In this document: one piece after another, positions 1 through 11,814 of the stretch | Layout of the letters: every line of letters starts with the position of its first letter | Position numbering within the stretch: the stretch's first letter is position 1 | NCBI GenBank assembly: GCA_963920635.1 | Contig: OY987301.1 | Coordinates: 43,065,820-43,129,819, forward strand | Length of the DNA stretch: 64,000 bases | Reading direction: 5' to 3' | DNA from: Pseudeuparius sepicola | Lineage: Eukaryota; Arthropoda; Insecta; Coleoptera; Anthribidae | Notes under the pieces: generated by a model | Database searches by the model: none | What the model was told of the DNA's origin: nothing | Seen by the model: the letters and a program-made list of their open reading frames with translations, nothing else | Translations under genes and position numbers: made by a program

Positions 1-12
1 GTCTTGTTTACA

Positions 13-692
13 CTATTGCGCCTAAAGAGGGCCGTGACGTCAGAGCACGTGCCTGTCAAATTTAACATTTAAAATAAAAAAATTTGAAAAAATCAGGTTT
101 GCCTTGAAAATGTCGGAAAAAAGTTATTAAGAAAATGTTTGTATTGCATTATTGAGCCGCTATGCAAATTTTCAGGAGGATATCACGATGTCCGTTTTTT
201 CTTAATTATTTCTCTTCAAATCGGTAGTTGATTTTTTTCCCTCAAATAACCGAAGAAACTTATTTAGTGGTTGCCTTCTTACTAAATCATAACAATACAA
301 ATAAATTTTAATACAAAATTAAGAGAATGGAATCTTGGTGCAAAGACTCTTTCATTTTAAGATAAGTTTATTCCCTGGGCCAGTGTTGTAATATTTTTAC
401 ATAAAAACATCCATTTGTTGAAATTCAGTGAAACGGAATTATAAGGTACAGTTTTGTATCGAATTTTATGGATTTAGTTTGAATTCCAGGAATATCAAGT
501 AAGAAACACGAATATTCTAATATCCTTCTGAAAATTTGAATATGGGCAAAATAATACAATTACAAACACATTTTCTTAATAATTTTCCCCGATATTTTCA
601 AGGCAAACCTGATTTTTTCCCAATTTTTTATTTCAAATGTCAAATTTGACAGACATGGGCTGAGACGTCACGACCCTCTTTAGGCGCAATAG
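13..692. repeat. Fold-back (long inverted repeat) element
   Basis: The two ends are near-perfect reverse complements. The left arm starts CTATTGCGCCTAAAGAGGG with TGACGTCA at 35-42, and the right arm ends CCTCTTTAGGCGCAATAG. Homology continues inward through the stretch around 95-150, which pairs with about 555-620. No coding sequence is recognised, and the small reading frames inside are what paired arms give by chance. It is probably a non-autonomous DNA element (MITE-like). The superfamily is not assigned because no clean target duplication is visible. Confidence 0.75.
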
Positions 693-774
693 AAACATGC
701 ACCAACATATCCCAAAATAACATTTTCAAAAAATATAATAATACAAAATTTTCCCATTTGGTGCAGACTTTATG

Positions 775-1440
775 AATAGCACTCTGTATATATAGAATAT
801 TTTTTTGGGCCATCTCAAAATGTTTTTTATGAAACTTTATACGGGTCAAGAGTGCTCTGGGATTATTGAAAAAACTTTAATAAACACAAAAGTAATTTAT
901 TTCTTAAAAAACATACCAATCAACGAATAAAAAACAATTTATATAATTGGACCTTTCTTCATAAAATCAGTGTCTAAGACACTCTAAGATGATATATTTT
1001 CTGTGCATTTCCTGTTGTGGCACACCAGCCACTTTAACTCATATTTATAGACTCACTGACTGGCAGGCTTCTCTATTTTTAGATTTAGTTCTTTTAAGTC
1101 TGGGGCGGCTTTGATATATTCGATTTTTGACTCGTATAAAGTTCCGAAAATTCAGTATTTTGAGATGGCACTCATCTGTATATTTTTGTACATCAACACT
1201 TATATTTCTTCTGTTGACAATTCAACTGTTTTAAGGGGATTCCATGGCACACTTGACTTGCCAGATGCCTTTAAAATTCCTATTTTGCTCAAGTTTGAAA
1301 ACCCGCAGAATGGAACTCCCTGTATATTTTTTGTTCAAATTTGATATGTGGGGGTTTGGGGGTATCCCGATTAACACTATGTTGTCAGATTTTCGTCATT
1401 TTTTATTAGAAAAAATTCGTAGTAGGCCTTGAAAATTGAG
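775..1440. repeat. Partial copy of the palindromic core family seen at 39.9-41.2 kb
   Basis: This stretch matches one side of the palindromes at 16941-17994 and 39943-41201. Shared blocks include GAGATGGCACTCATC-like text, AAGGGGATTCCATGGC, CTGTATATTTTTTGTTC and a centre near 960-1080. The matching outer arm is missing, so this is a truncated copy. A weak reading frame on the minus strand through the centre (about 950-1060) is similar in all three copies, but no protein family is recognised. The interval 1441-1590 has nothing recognisable. Confidence 0.6.
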
Positions 1441-1590
1441 ATTAAGACCTGATTTTTTTTTATTGAAAAATACATTCTTTACCTACACACAAACGTCACA
1501 AACTGATAAACAATTGCACCAAGTATTACCCATTAGGAGTCATAAATGTCATAAATATATAGATATAAACTCATACTCATAGTGATATCA

Positions 1591-3329
1591 TATACAGGGT
1601 GATTCACGTAAGTGGTTCATTAGAACTTTACGAGGAAGGAGTGCGAATTTTAATTTGAAATTTTGGTTACTTATATAACAGGTTGTAAACTTTCTTTCTA
1701 AAATATTTTCAACTTCCGATCACTTCCGGTTATACCGGAAGTCGATAGCAACTTTGTTATTTCAAATAGAACACCCTATATTTTATTACACCATTTGGTT
1801 CCCTATCAAATTCCAAATCTTTTTTCTGAATAGAATGTGTACCCTATTCCTAACCCTTTTCGAGATATTTGCAAATTTTTGATTTTTTTTTTGAGTGTTG
1901 CAGCCATCGACCATAGTGATGATAACTTTGAAATTTATGAATCTGGAAAACTGAAATTTTTGACTGTCGTAGGCGAAAGTCAACTTTATTAAATGGTCTG
2001 TATGCCATTTCAAAATATTGTACAGGGTGTTTGGGAAAAAATCGCAATATCAATATCGAAAAATTGAAAAATCTCATTTTTTTCAAATGGAACCCATATT
2101 TTTTTATTGCACCATTGAAATGCTTGTGAAAGGACAGTCCAAAAAGATACAACACACTATAATGTCTAAATGAAGCGGTTGCTTCGTTATTACGCAAAAT
2201 ACGTATTTTTGCTGCTCCATATCAAGAAACAACGGACCTTTTCTAATAGGCGGCCATGGATTTTTCATTTGTGATTGTCATTTATTGTGTTCCAAGATAT
2301 TTTGAATATGTTTTACACTCATGGAGAGTGTAAAAGAATTTTAGAAAGAACAATTAGAGTTTTAAATGAAAGGCATTTACATTTACCACCTTTGACGAAA
2401 AGAAAATTCAGAAAGTTCGAAAAAAATTTCATAGTCCATGGCAAGGTCCAAACAAAGAGAAGCAAATGTAAATACGTAACAGGTAAATAGCATAATATGA
2501 ATAAAGTGTTATACTTATACCTATGTAGTTTCTTGTTTTTTCAAATGCATAATTATTATGCAATTGTTAGTATTATTTAATTTTGTATTGATGCTTCTCA
2601 GGGAAAAAATATTGTTAAATAGCCCTTAACCTTGTCATATAATTGCGTTATTTCATTTTCCATGGCCCCCTATAATGTGACGCTCCTTGAGAAATGGCAT
2701 CTTTGTTGATACAGAGCAGAAAAGTACGTATTTTGCGTAATAACGAAGCAACCGCTTCATTTAGACTTATAGTGTGTTATATATTTTTGAACTGTCTGTT
2801 CACAATCATTTCAATGGTGCAATAAAAAAATAGGGGTTCCATTTGAAAAAAATTAGATTTTCCAATTTTTCGATGTTGATATTGGGAATTTTTTCCCGAA
2901 CACCCTGTACAATATTTTGAAATGGCATACAGACCATTTAATAAAGTTGACTTTCGCCTACGACAGTCAAAAATTTCAGTTTTCCAGATTCATAAATTTC
3001 ATCATCACTATGGTCGATGGCTGCAACACTCAAAAAAATCAAAAATTTGCGAATATCTCGAAAAGGGTTAGGAATAGGGTACACATTCTATTAAAAAAAA
3101 GATTTAGAATTTGATAGGGAACCAAATGGTGTAATAAAATATAGGGTGTTCTATTTGAAATAACAAAGTTGCTATCGACTTCCGGTACAACCGCAAGTGA
3201 TCGGAAGTTGAAAATATTTTAGAAAGAAAGTTTACAACCTGTTATGTAAGTAACCAAAATTTCAAATCAAAATTCGCACTCCTTCCCCGTAAACTTCTAA
3301 TGAACCACTTACGCGAATCACCCTGTATA
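1591..3329. repeat. 1.74-kb concentric palindromic DNA element, TATACAGGGTGATTC ends
   Basis: The left end TATACAGGGTGATTCACG pairs with the right end CGAATCACCCTGTATA, and the arms (about 1591-2230 and 2700-3329) are reverse complements with scattered differences. Two further symmetric pairs lie inside: ACACCCTATATTTT near 1771 with AAAATATAGGGTGT near 3140, and TGTACAGGGTGTTTGGG near 2020 with CCCGAACACCCTGTACA near 2893. The flanking TA and CAGGG start fit Tc1/mariner elements. The unpaired centre (about 2230-2700) keeps a piece of a transposase gene. It is probably non-autonomous now. Confidence 0.85.
2256..2490 (+). pseudogene. Transposase N-terminal helix-turn-helix remnant (DUF4817-like)
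   Basis: Read on the plus strand, an ATG at 2256 gives MDFSF. After a frame slip, an open frame (2275-2490) continues with FQDILNMFYTHGECKR and later LPPLTKRKFRKFEKNF. The pattern hydrophobic-F-x-x-GEC followed by a Pro-x-x-x-x-F helix resembles the N-terminal helix-turn-helix domain (DUF4817) of insect Tc1/mariner-type transposases, which normally precedes a DDE_3 catalytic domain. No catalytic part follows: the frame stops at 2490 and the palindrome arm begins soon after. It is therefore a gene remnant in the centre of the fold-back element. The family call rests on pattern memory only. Confidence 0.5.
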
Positions 3330-3751
3330 ACCACACACATTTTGGCTAATCAAGAACCTGCATTTTCATAACTTAATTCCTCAACTGTTCAACCTAAATT
3401 TTCGGCACGAAAAGTTACCTACGGACTGTGGTTGGTATGAGCGACGGTTCGATACAATACATACAAAAGGATCTCTCAATTTGTGATTTAATTTAAAACG
3501 TAGAAGCAATAGGCTCGGCGATAGGTTGGGGCTATACTTGGGCCATATGTTGCTTATATATCAATTATATTATTACTAATTCAATTTTTGGAAAATTGTG
3601 ACAAATTTGCCAACTAGTCTCTCAGATCTCCGTAAACAAAAAAATCATACAATAATTTATTAATGTATTTGGTGTCAGGTGTGGGACATTTGTAGAACTG
3701 GCTTCTGAGTGAAGAAAGGATGTATATCCGTAGTAAAGTTCCTAAAGAAAT
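3330..3751. other. Unassigned AT-rich DNA
   Basis: No gene or element end was recognised. One copy of a short recurring motif, GGTGTCAGGTGTGGG, lies near 3670; related copies occur near 5942, 12682 (reverse) and 13507. Confidence 0.5.
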
Positions 3752-3825
3752 TGTAACTTGTGTGGGAATAGCCAAACCAGATATACAGTGTGTAACTTGT
3801 GTGGGAATAGCCACACCAGATATAC
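3752..3825. repeat. Two-copy 39-bp tandem repeat
   Basis: The unit starting TGTAACTTGTGTGGGAATAG at 3752 is repeated at 3791 with one substitution (AAACC versus ACACC). It is a small local duplication with no coding value. Confidence 0.85.
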
Positions 3826-3889
3826 TTACAGTGTATGTGTAAAAGAAAAAAAGAGTTGTTGAAATTTGACAAATTTTTTACACCGGAAA

Positions 3890-4140
3890 GGTGGTATTTT
3901 TGTAGGTTTTGCTATGAAATGTTATTATGGAATTTTTTTCCTAAGGAAAAATTGAGTAAGTGTACATAATTTCAGTAGCCTAGGCATTTTTGCAGATTCC
4001 CCTTTTTTAAAGTGCCTTTTCTATCTAGCTTTTACGTCAAAATGTTATTAAAATTAAAATTATGAAACACTGAGAAAAAAATTTCCTTAAAAACATTTTG
4101 TCGTAAAAAGCTACAAGAAGGACACTTTGCTGGTGTTTCA
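3890..4140. repeat. Degenerate dispersed repeat, ~120-140 bp unit, two units
   Basis: Two diverged units each contain GTAGGTTTT or CTAGCTTTT, then AAATGTTATTA, then a purine-rich stretch and AGCCTAGGC. The same unit occurs at about 8725-8840 and twice at 10665-10925, where it is best preserved. It is non-coding. Confidence 0.6.
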
Positions 4141-4361
4141 AAACAAGCAAAAGCAAAGCTGAACCCCATCAGCTTAACTTTCAACTAGAAATTTTTTTGT
4201 CTTTTATAAGAGTTGTTTCACCGGTTTCACCTATCCGGGGACTCACATATGTCATGTGTATAAATAATATCATTCTAATCGGGATAAAGAGATTTCAGAA
4301 ACTAAAAATATTCCGTCAGTTCTAATAATTATAAGTTTGATTATTACGTAAGAATATTTTA
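4141..4361. other. Unassigned short spacer
   Basis: AT-rich sequence between two repeats. Nothing was recognised. Confidence 0.4.
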
Positions 4362-4924
4362 TACAGGGTTATTGGTAATTCGATACATTCCTTTGGAGAT
4401 GTGATAGGGGAGGAGGTAAGGAGTAAATTTAATCCTATATGCGTTGACTGACGTATTAATAAGACTTCTCACGGCTATAGTTTCATGTCCTGTAAAGTAG
4501 ATGGCGCCTATGGTCAACAATAATTTTTGCATTGTATTTTGTCTCCGGGAAGCGCATGGTGAGCCAGATAACTGTCAAACATGACAGCCGTGAGCAGTCT
4601 TTAGTAATACGTCAGTCAACGCTATATGCATTATGCAAAACTCATTTTTTTATATTTTTGACAACTTTTTATTTAAAATTGTCCTATGATCTAAATGTTT
4701 CCTGACTTTTTTCATCCCAAACATAAGACCATAGTGTTGGGCAAGTAATTCAGTTGAAAAGTTTTTAAAAAATTCTGTAGATTTTTTTTGTCTACTAAGA
4801 AAAATTGAAATATCTCAAAAACTATTGAGTTTTGCATAATGCATATATTAGGATTTAATTTACTCCTTACCTCCTCCCCTATCACATCTCCAAAGGAATG
4901 TATCGAATTACCAATAACCCTGTA
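4362..4924. mobile_element. MITE with TACAGGGTTATTGG ends, interrupted by a nested element
   Basis: The left end TACAGGGTTATTGGTAATTC pairs with the right end GAATTACCAATAACCCTGTA. The arms run about 80 bp without a gap (through the CTCCTCCCCTATCACATC block) and then continue around the nested insert. TA sits at both boundaries, as expected for Tc1/mariner target duplication. No coding capacity is seen. Confidence 0.9.
4441..4622. mobile_element. Nested 182-bp MITE with TATAT target duplication
   Basis: The inverted ends are GCGTTGACTGACGTAT and ATACGTCAGTCAACGC, a perfect 16 bp that continues imperfectly for about 45 bp. It is flanked by TATAT at 4436-4440 and 4623-4627. The host MITE's other arm (near 4830-4855) shows the uninterrupted order, with the AATCCTA side directly next to TATATGCATTATGC. 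This gives an internal picture of the empty site, so insertion into the larger MITE is well supported. Confidence 0.88.
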
Positions 4925-5930
4925 TATGTTTTTTGTTTACTATTTTTTCTCAAAAAAAAAAACTAGAAAAGTCTAAAATGTTGTCTGGATATCATTTGTA
5001 ATTCTAAATGTTTCCCTGCGGATTTACGACTTTTTAATAGGGTACTTAAAATAAAGGCTTTTCTTGGGGCGCATGCAAATTGGGCACCAAACAGGTATTT
5101 TCCTCTTTGCGGTCAGTTTCGAGGGTTTATGAAAACTGCAATTTGGGCACCGAGGCCCAAAGGGTGGGTCAAATCAGATTTAAGTACCTGTAGTAATAAA
5201 ATAAAATTAAAATTATATATAAGGCCCTGCAAAAATGAAACACATTTAATATTCTTTGGTTATTGACATTGTTATAGCGCGTATCGTGTATAAACTATTT
5301 AGTAGATACTTATATTTCTGAAGAGTCACTTTTTCCACCTATTATCTGGGCAGAACATTCATCTACCATCACTCGTACAACAAATGCTTGTGAGTCTTTT
5401 CACAGTAATTTAAACAACTCCATATATGCTGAACATCCTATTCATTTTTGTTGAAAAACTGAAAGAGTTATACAAATCCATGACATGAAAGTTAAAAAAA
5501 GACAGAAATTTATTGAATCAATGTTTATAAATACCAAAATAAGGAAATTAATAGGCTACACTTTATTAAATGTTTAATTGACTTACTTAATTGACCGTTG
5601 AACATACAGGTAAAAATAAGAGGCTCGATGCCCAAAATACAACTTTTGTAAAGAGGACCTTTTGGGTCGGTGCCTAAAATGCATGTTGGATTAGTCCATT
5701 TATTGCCTTGGTGCCCAAAATGCAAACTCCCTTTTCTTGGATACTTACCCGAAGAGTAGTTGTTGAAAATATTTTTGGCTTTGGAAAACTCGTCTACTAA
5801 TGTCATGGTGTCGTGATCGTCTACAGCAAGAGTATAGTAGCCGTAGTCTTGGAAGAGATTTTTTATAACATAGTACTGATTCCCCTAATGCTAATAATAT
5901 TGCTGCTCTAGACCGATATCTTACCGCAAT
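4925..5930. other. Unassigned DNA with scattered TTGGGCACC repeats
   Basis: No gene was recognised. A short motif related to TGCAAATTGGGCACC occurs on the plus strand near 5073 and 5140 and in reverse near 5630, 5675 and 5709, so the 5.06-5.73 kb interval is a very diverged inverted repeat. A similar TTGGGCATC is at about 13110. The reading frame at 5525-5806 crosses the reverse motifs and is not believed. Confidence 0.4.
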
Positions 5931-6239
5931 TTTACTAATGTTCTGGTATCAGGTGTGGGGCTGTTTGTTTGCTGGAATGAGAAAAGTTTGATGGTTCAAA
6001 ACCCCCCGTCGGTACACAATTATCGGTTAATACAAAATCAGGACCATAATTGGCAAAAACGGTTAATTAAATTAATTTAAAAAATACTAAAAATGTTGAG
6101 GTCGTGTGGGGTTTTCATAAGTACCTACCAAACTTCCATATCTGCAGTTAGTTTGTTGCAATGCACAAAAATAAACATTTAGGTATATCTAATTAATGCG
6201 TGAAATTAATATCATTTAGAAAAATAGTATGCATACGTA
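5931..6239. other. Unassigned DNA
   Basis: It contains one GGTATCAGGTGTGGGG motif at about 5942, shared with three other places in the first 14 kb. Nothing else was recognised. Confidence 0.4.
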
Positions 6240-8042
6240 CTTTTAATTACAACAGAGGGATACGTTAGATCGAACGGGATGCGCAGCGCCGAGGTCAACG
6301 ATACCTTCAGGCAGTCATGAGGTATCGGGTATCACAGCCGACTTTAGGCAAGCCCTGAAGTTGAGAAAACTGGCAACATGGCAAGTTGTGGGTCTGCGCG
6401 GCGTGACCTGTCACTCCCTGTCAGTTGATTTTACATAATCAACTTACGAGAATTAGTTTTATAGTTCGGGTAGTGGTATCGTCGTGAGACTTCTACGACG
6501 AGGCAGTGCGTCTCTGGGCGGAAACAGACTGCTTGCAGCACTGGCGACAGCTTTTTTATAAATTTGTTTTGTTCCTGCAAAACTGGAACATATGTAATAG
6601 TTCAAAGTTAAGAAGCGAAATAATTGAAGCCTCAAATGCCTAGAATCGTCGAGGGAAGCTAGAACTTAGTTGAATACCTGGCTGTAAGCCAAATCGTAAT
6701 AATAACTTGAAGTATAATAGCTAGGTTTTCTTTGCTTGACGACAGGCGGTAGACTTTGGGCTTTCCAAACGACGGTATAAAATGATTATAGACAAATTAA
6801 AGTACTCTTTAAAATTAAAGACGTTTTTGTAATACCTAATTGAAACATTGTTTAATATTGTTGCAAAATTTTCTTTACCTAATTAAAGTCAAAAGATACT
6901 TTAGTTATATGTATTATGACATTGACCCTAACTGCCATTTCAATCATAAGAGATTGCTCTCTTTTACAAAACGCAGTTTTATGTTCGTTTGTTTATATTT
7001 TTTCGAAAATTTAACCATAAGGGAAGATAATCATCATTTGCCTGACGGGTGATTTTGCGACAAATTCTAACAAAAATTCTACTTACAACAAATGTAGTCC
7101 CCTCTATTTGCCAAAATTTGCCATATTATTTGTCGAAAATGTACCTATCCACAACGGGAATCATACTTGTTTTAAATTCTTATATTTCTGTGTATATTTT
7201 GTTACTGATTTTATTATTGTCTGACAAACAAACATACTTACTTAATCTATTATAATTATAAAAATTGTTGAAAATTTTATTAGAAAAGTCAAAGTGCCGA
7301 AAAGTTCGTCAAAAAGGCCGATCGTTATTAGACCCGCTAGACTGCATAGACCTGTTGAACCATCCCGCTGCGGCGTTGCCACATGTTTGCACAGAGCTTG
7401 TAAGTTTGAGAAGGTTGTTGCGGTATGCCTACTATTCTTGATATACCTACCTGATGTCCGCCTACGAAGATTAGTATACTACCTTACGAGAGAATACGAG
7501 CCTCAAGAATGCGAGTAAAAAATTTCGAATGTTGCCAAACATCGAAATATAATCCTCCTTAGGAAATATAATAAACCAAAGCCATTACGCTAGTGCATCA
7601 GAATTGTACAGGTTTTTTGCGATCCGGCAACGCCTAGCAAGCCCAGTAAAGATTCACCCTGCAATCAGTACCCCAAGCTGAATATTTCTTAGAGCGACTG
7701 GCAAGTCACGTACAGTAGTCTTCGCGTCATAGCCGTGCGCGAAGGGAGACAATTTGAGTTTTGCGGTGTTAGTAGTGGTTGAATAATGACCAGTGTCCGC
7801 GGAAAGACCATACATAGCCAAGGCAGGAAAATAACGCTTTCAAATTACTTATTTTATCAGACTCCTCAACTAACTGTCAAAATTTTCACCGCCGTTATTA
7901 CCGACGCCTGTGGCGGCAGCAATTTTATGGCCTATTCACGCGTTTTTTTATTTTACTTCCGCCCTGCATCTGTAGCGTTCTCTCCTGTATTTTACTATAA
8001 CGATTTGTTGCCTCTACAAGCTTGACATGCAATTAATTAGTA
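6240..8042. other. Unassigned region with GC-richer patches, no recognised gene
   Basis: The blocks 6260-6560 and 7280-7800 are less AT-rich than their surroundings. They hold short open frames, the longest about 80 codons at 7786-8025, but no protein family was recognised. They could be remnants of a retrotransposon or a 5' untranslated region. The frame at 7294-7518 ends without any known motif. Confidence 0.35.
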
Positions 8043-8689
8043 TTAGACAGTAACTCAGAGAAATAACCAAGGATAGAGGGAGCAACAGCATCAAAATACA
8101 CACGTTTGTAGTCAACCAACATCAACGTTTACCTGACATAGGTTATATGCTGATATATATCAATTTGGACACACACACCAGATACTTTCTGCGTCCCATT
8201 GTATACAAATCAGTCACTATATCCTAAACACTAATAAATAGCCTATAAATTAACAGAAAAACAATTGAAAACACGAAAAATGCATACGTAAACAATCAGA
8301 AAACTTTACTTGCTGGGCAAACACAAAACAAATACCACAGAGTTAATGAACGCGGCGCCCGCGGCGGCAACGGCGACGTTGCCATGTTGGGCGGTTTGAG
8401 GTATCTGTTGACGATTTTATTAATGTAATAATTAAAACTATAATTAGGTATAGAGCAATTTAGTTTTAGTATAAAATTGTTACATACAAGAAATAAATAA
8501 CTACATTTGTTAATTTAGTGTTATGGGAGGTGTGCCTTCATTTAATATCATTATTAAACCCGTCTATTTTGCAAATGAAATGCTGTAAACAATGGAGTAC
8601 GTGGCATCACTAAAAAAGATGTTGACTCTGTTTACTTTTTGCTCTTACTCCCTCTGTCCTTGGTATATTTCTCTGAGGACAGTAATATA
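8043..8689. repeat. Diverged fold-back element
   Basis: The arms AGACAGTAACTCAGAGAAAT and TTTCTCTGAGGACAGTAAT pair. The inner part with ACCAAGGATAGAGGGAG pairs with CTCCCTCTGTCCTTGGT. The interior includes a GC-rich GCGGCGCCCGCGGCGGC patch near 8350. No target duplication and no gene were seen. Confidence 0.6.
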
Positions 8690-8724
8690 GGTATATAGAT
8701 ATATTTACAGTTTACAGTTTTTTA

Positions 8725-8840
8725 AACTTTAAAATGTTATTAAGGGGTTTAAAATGCTATTAAGGAAACTTGTTCATGATAAAAAATTGGGTAGGTGTGA
8801 AAAATTTCAAAAGCCTAGACCCAGTTTGATTTTTTCTCTT
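8725..8840. repeat. Degenerate 120-140 bp dispersed repeat, one unit
   Basis: It shares ATTAAGGAAACTTGTTCA and AATTTCAAAAGCCTAG with the units at 10665-10925. Non-coding. Confidence 0.65.
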
Positions 8841-9257
8841 TTATTAACAGTGTCGACCAATGAGATCTAAACGTAATTTTTAAATATAAGTTAATATTTA
8901 ATATGCAACAATAACCAACGCATTGATATAACTAACATTGAAATTTATTACGTGCTAAAAGGTGCCTTTAGACTGGGCTCAGCCAGAGAATGGAGTGGAT
9001 TTTCTCAAAACAGAAATCAAAGAAATAACTAAAAGGCTATTATATTTATTTAGGGCGCCAAATGGTTTACAAAATTGCCCAAACCACACACCAAGGGTTC
9101 GAGTATACGAATCCTATAAAATTATACCCGAGCAAATACCACAAACCTGGTTATATTAGGCTAGATTGTTTGAACAAAAATACTAACGAGTCTCGAGACT
9201 GAACTGAACACAGGTGCTGGCACTGACAGTCTGCGTGCCTCTGTACATAAAATTTAA
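8841..9257. other. Unassigned AT-rich DNA
   Basis: A 65-codon open frame at 8962-9159 has no recognisable features. Nothing else is seen. Confidence 0.35.
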
Positions 9258-10430
9258 TACAGGGTGAGTAAATACTTTAAAGGGATGTTCGTCAGGTGGT
9301 TTTAAGGAGGGTCTTTCATATAAAATTTTTCGATTTGGGCTTTCCTTGCCAAGTTATTCGGATCTACAGGGTGACCCAAAAGTATTTTTTTATTTATATC
9401 TCAATAACGGCGCTACTTAAAAATTTTAAATTTGTTATGTGTTTTCTACTTACTGGAAGACGCCTTAGGGTAGTTTATTCATTACACACACTGACCTAAA
9501 AAAGGGTAAAAACTCACAACCATTATTAGTTTTTTTGCTCGAACTTTTTTGTGGGACAATTTTACGTATACTTAAGAAAAATACGATTTGTGTAGCCCCT
9601 TTATTTAAGAAACTTTTTTCCCTCTACATTTTTTCTCGAAAACACAATATTTTTCCTACAAAAAAATAATTTCATGCCAACGACCATTCCCCTGACTGTT
9701 CCAGAAAATTAAGTAAAAATTCATAGTAGGCGGGCGTCAAACAATTTAATTATTTTTATTGAACATGTAGCATAACATGCCCTGTATTGCTTTCAGTCTG
9801 GCTTTCTCAACTCTTTGCCAGATGGCGTCGGCAGTACCGTTCAGCCGCCTTTAATGTTTTTGCCTGCCCCATTGATACTTTTTGCCGCTAGAATTTCTTC
9901 GCGAAACGCGCTGCCAAAGAGTATTTGGCGGTATCGATAAGGTGAACCAGTGGTCTCCCAAAAAACTGTTGAATATTATTTATTATAATAGTTCATGGTT
10001 GCACCCGGTCATTTTTAGGTATGTAATGTTATAATGTTAATGTTGTTGTCTCACAAATGTTTTTATCGAACTAATTAACATTTTTAGATACTGGAAAGTA
10101 CCAATTATTAATAAAAGCTTGTCCGTCAACGATTGACATTATTTCCAATTTTCGATCATTGGTAACGACCAGCAGAACCCCGAAAATAAAGAACGCGGTT
10201 CTTTCTCGTGTTCCGTTACAAACATTAAAACAACAAAAATATCAGGTAACAAAAATTCAGCTTCAGGATCAAAAAAGATGTTACAGTAGATGGGTCACCC
10301 TGTAGACCCGAATAAGTTGGCAAGAAAAGCCCAAATCAAAAAATTTTGTATGAAAGACCCCCTTTTATATGAAGGACCCCCTTAAAGACCCCCTTTAAAG
10401 TATTTACTATACATACTGACTCACCCTGTA
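9258..10430. mobile_element. 1.17-kb concentric palindromic element, TACAGGGTGAGT ends
   Basis: The left end TACAGGGTGAGTAAATACTT is matched by a right end CTGACTCACCCTGTA. Inside it, a second pair CTACAGGGTGACCCA at about 9364 matches TGGGTCACCCTGTAG at about 10292. The arm segment between the two shells is duplicated in inverted orientation: AAATTTTTCGATTTGGGC versus GCCCAAATCAAAAAATTT. TA borders suit Tc1/mariner. The unpaired centre (about 9740-9960) has a weak minus-strand frame ending near 9744 that could be a transposase tail, but this is not secure. Confidence 0.85.
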
Positions 10431-10664
10431 TCATGAAGGTAGATTTCCTTCATTGTGGCAGAAGGCTGAAGGCTCATACAGTATGTCCACGGATAGAGTT
10501 CACGTAGGGTGTAAATGACAAAAAAATTTCGAGTTGAAATTTGAGCTTCTAGGGATCAGCCCTGCTTGGTTTTAAACTAATTTGTGACATAATTTTACTT
10601 TCGAAAAATCACGTATGCCTTGGGAATTTCGAAAAAACTAATTTTTCACATCAGTAAAGTGCCC

Positions 10665-10925
10665 TTTCTGTAGGTTTTACGACAAAATGTTATTAAGGAA
10701 ACTTGTTCAGAATGAAGAACTGAGTAGGTTTCCGAAATTTCGAAAGTCTAGGCCTACTTTGATTTTTTGGTATTTTTTCCCACTTTTCTTCAGAAAAGTG
10801 CACTTTGGGTAGCTTTCACATTAAAATGTTATTAAGAAAACTTGTTCACAATGAAAAACTGGATAGGTGTGAAAGAATTTCAAAAGCCTAGGTCTACTTT
10901 AATTTTTATGCGTTTTAAATTTTTT
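10665..10925. repeat. Dispersed 120-140 bp repeat, two tandem units (period ~139)
   Basis: Unit 1 begins near AAAGTGCCCTTTCTGTAGG and unit 2 near AAAGTGCACTTTGGGTAG. Both carry AATGTTATTAAGRAAACTTG, an A-rich stretch and CTAGGYCTACTTTRATTTT. Less well-preserved copies are at 3890-4140 and 8725-8840. The interval 10431-10664 holds a weaker related half-unit from about 10560. No gene. Confidence 0.7.
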
Positions 10926-11814
10926 AGCAGAAAAAAAAATCAAAGTAGAAATAATTATGTACATACAGTAAGAAATGTGTTTCTGGTTTTGCTTCTTGAT
11001 ATCGCTACAAAGCGATAGCGAAACAATATTTTTAGAATCTTTTCCTCAATTTATGTTTTCTACATACTGTTAAATTTTAAATGTTTGCCCTCAAAAGTGA
11101 GACTTAATTATTCTAACGTGTGGTCTCCGCTAAAACTTTTAATTTTAATACATATTTTTGCAGGGTCGGTAATTTTTCTTTATGGCCCATTCCCAGCAAA
11201 AATATATGAAAGCGATGGGAAAGTCAGGTTCCATTGTTTATAAGTAGTTGCAAGAAAACCAAGAAAATCTCTCATTAGTTAAATAAAAGTTCCTTTACGT
11301 TTGGATTATCCTCTATGCCTGCCGCTAGCCACTTCAGGGCCCGCGTGCAAAACTGACAATGCCGCCCCCTCCTCTATCCTGTTTTTCATGACTAGGCTTC
11401 TAAAAAGGAATTGGAGTTTGGTTAGGTAGTTATGGGCACATACAAAAAAACAACTTTAATAATCAAAAAATGTATTTTAAAGCCTATAATAAAACTTAGA
11501 TGTACCTACCTACAATATGTACAAAAATTGAACTTTTCTTGCTTTTATACATGCTTTGGTGTTGGTGGATCCTGAAGCAATTTTTGAATGTATTTAGAGT
11601 ACAACTAGTTGTTGCCCGTGATTGCGCTCGCATAAAACATTTCCGCAAGGTCCTACCAAAGCACCTAAATACGACCATATCTACCCCACAATATTGGTTC
11701 TATAGTCGTGGAAGAGTCGCAAACAGATACACAATAGTCAGACTCTTAGAAGACTTTTTAGTATTTTGAATTATGTCTAAAACAATAATTTATTGTAGAC
11801 TAACTGATTAGGTA
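10926..11814. other. Unassigned DNA
   Basis: AT-rich, with only short chance frames (for example 11500-11769 and its antisense 11496-11678). No element ends were recognised. Confidence 0.4.

Noticed and set aside
5985..6015. T-arm-like GGTTCAAAACCCCCC
   Set aside because: No acceptor or D/anticodon arms around it.
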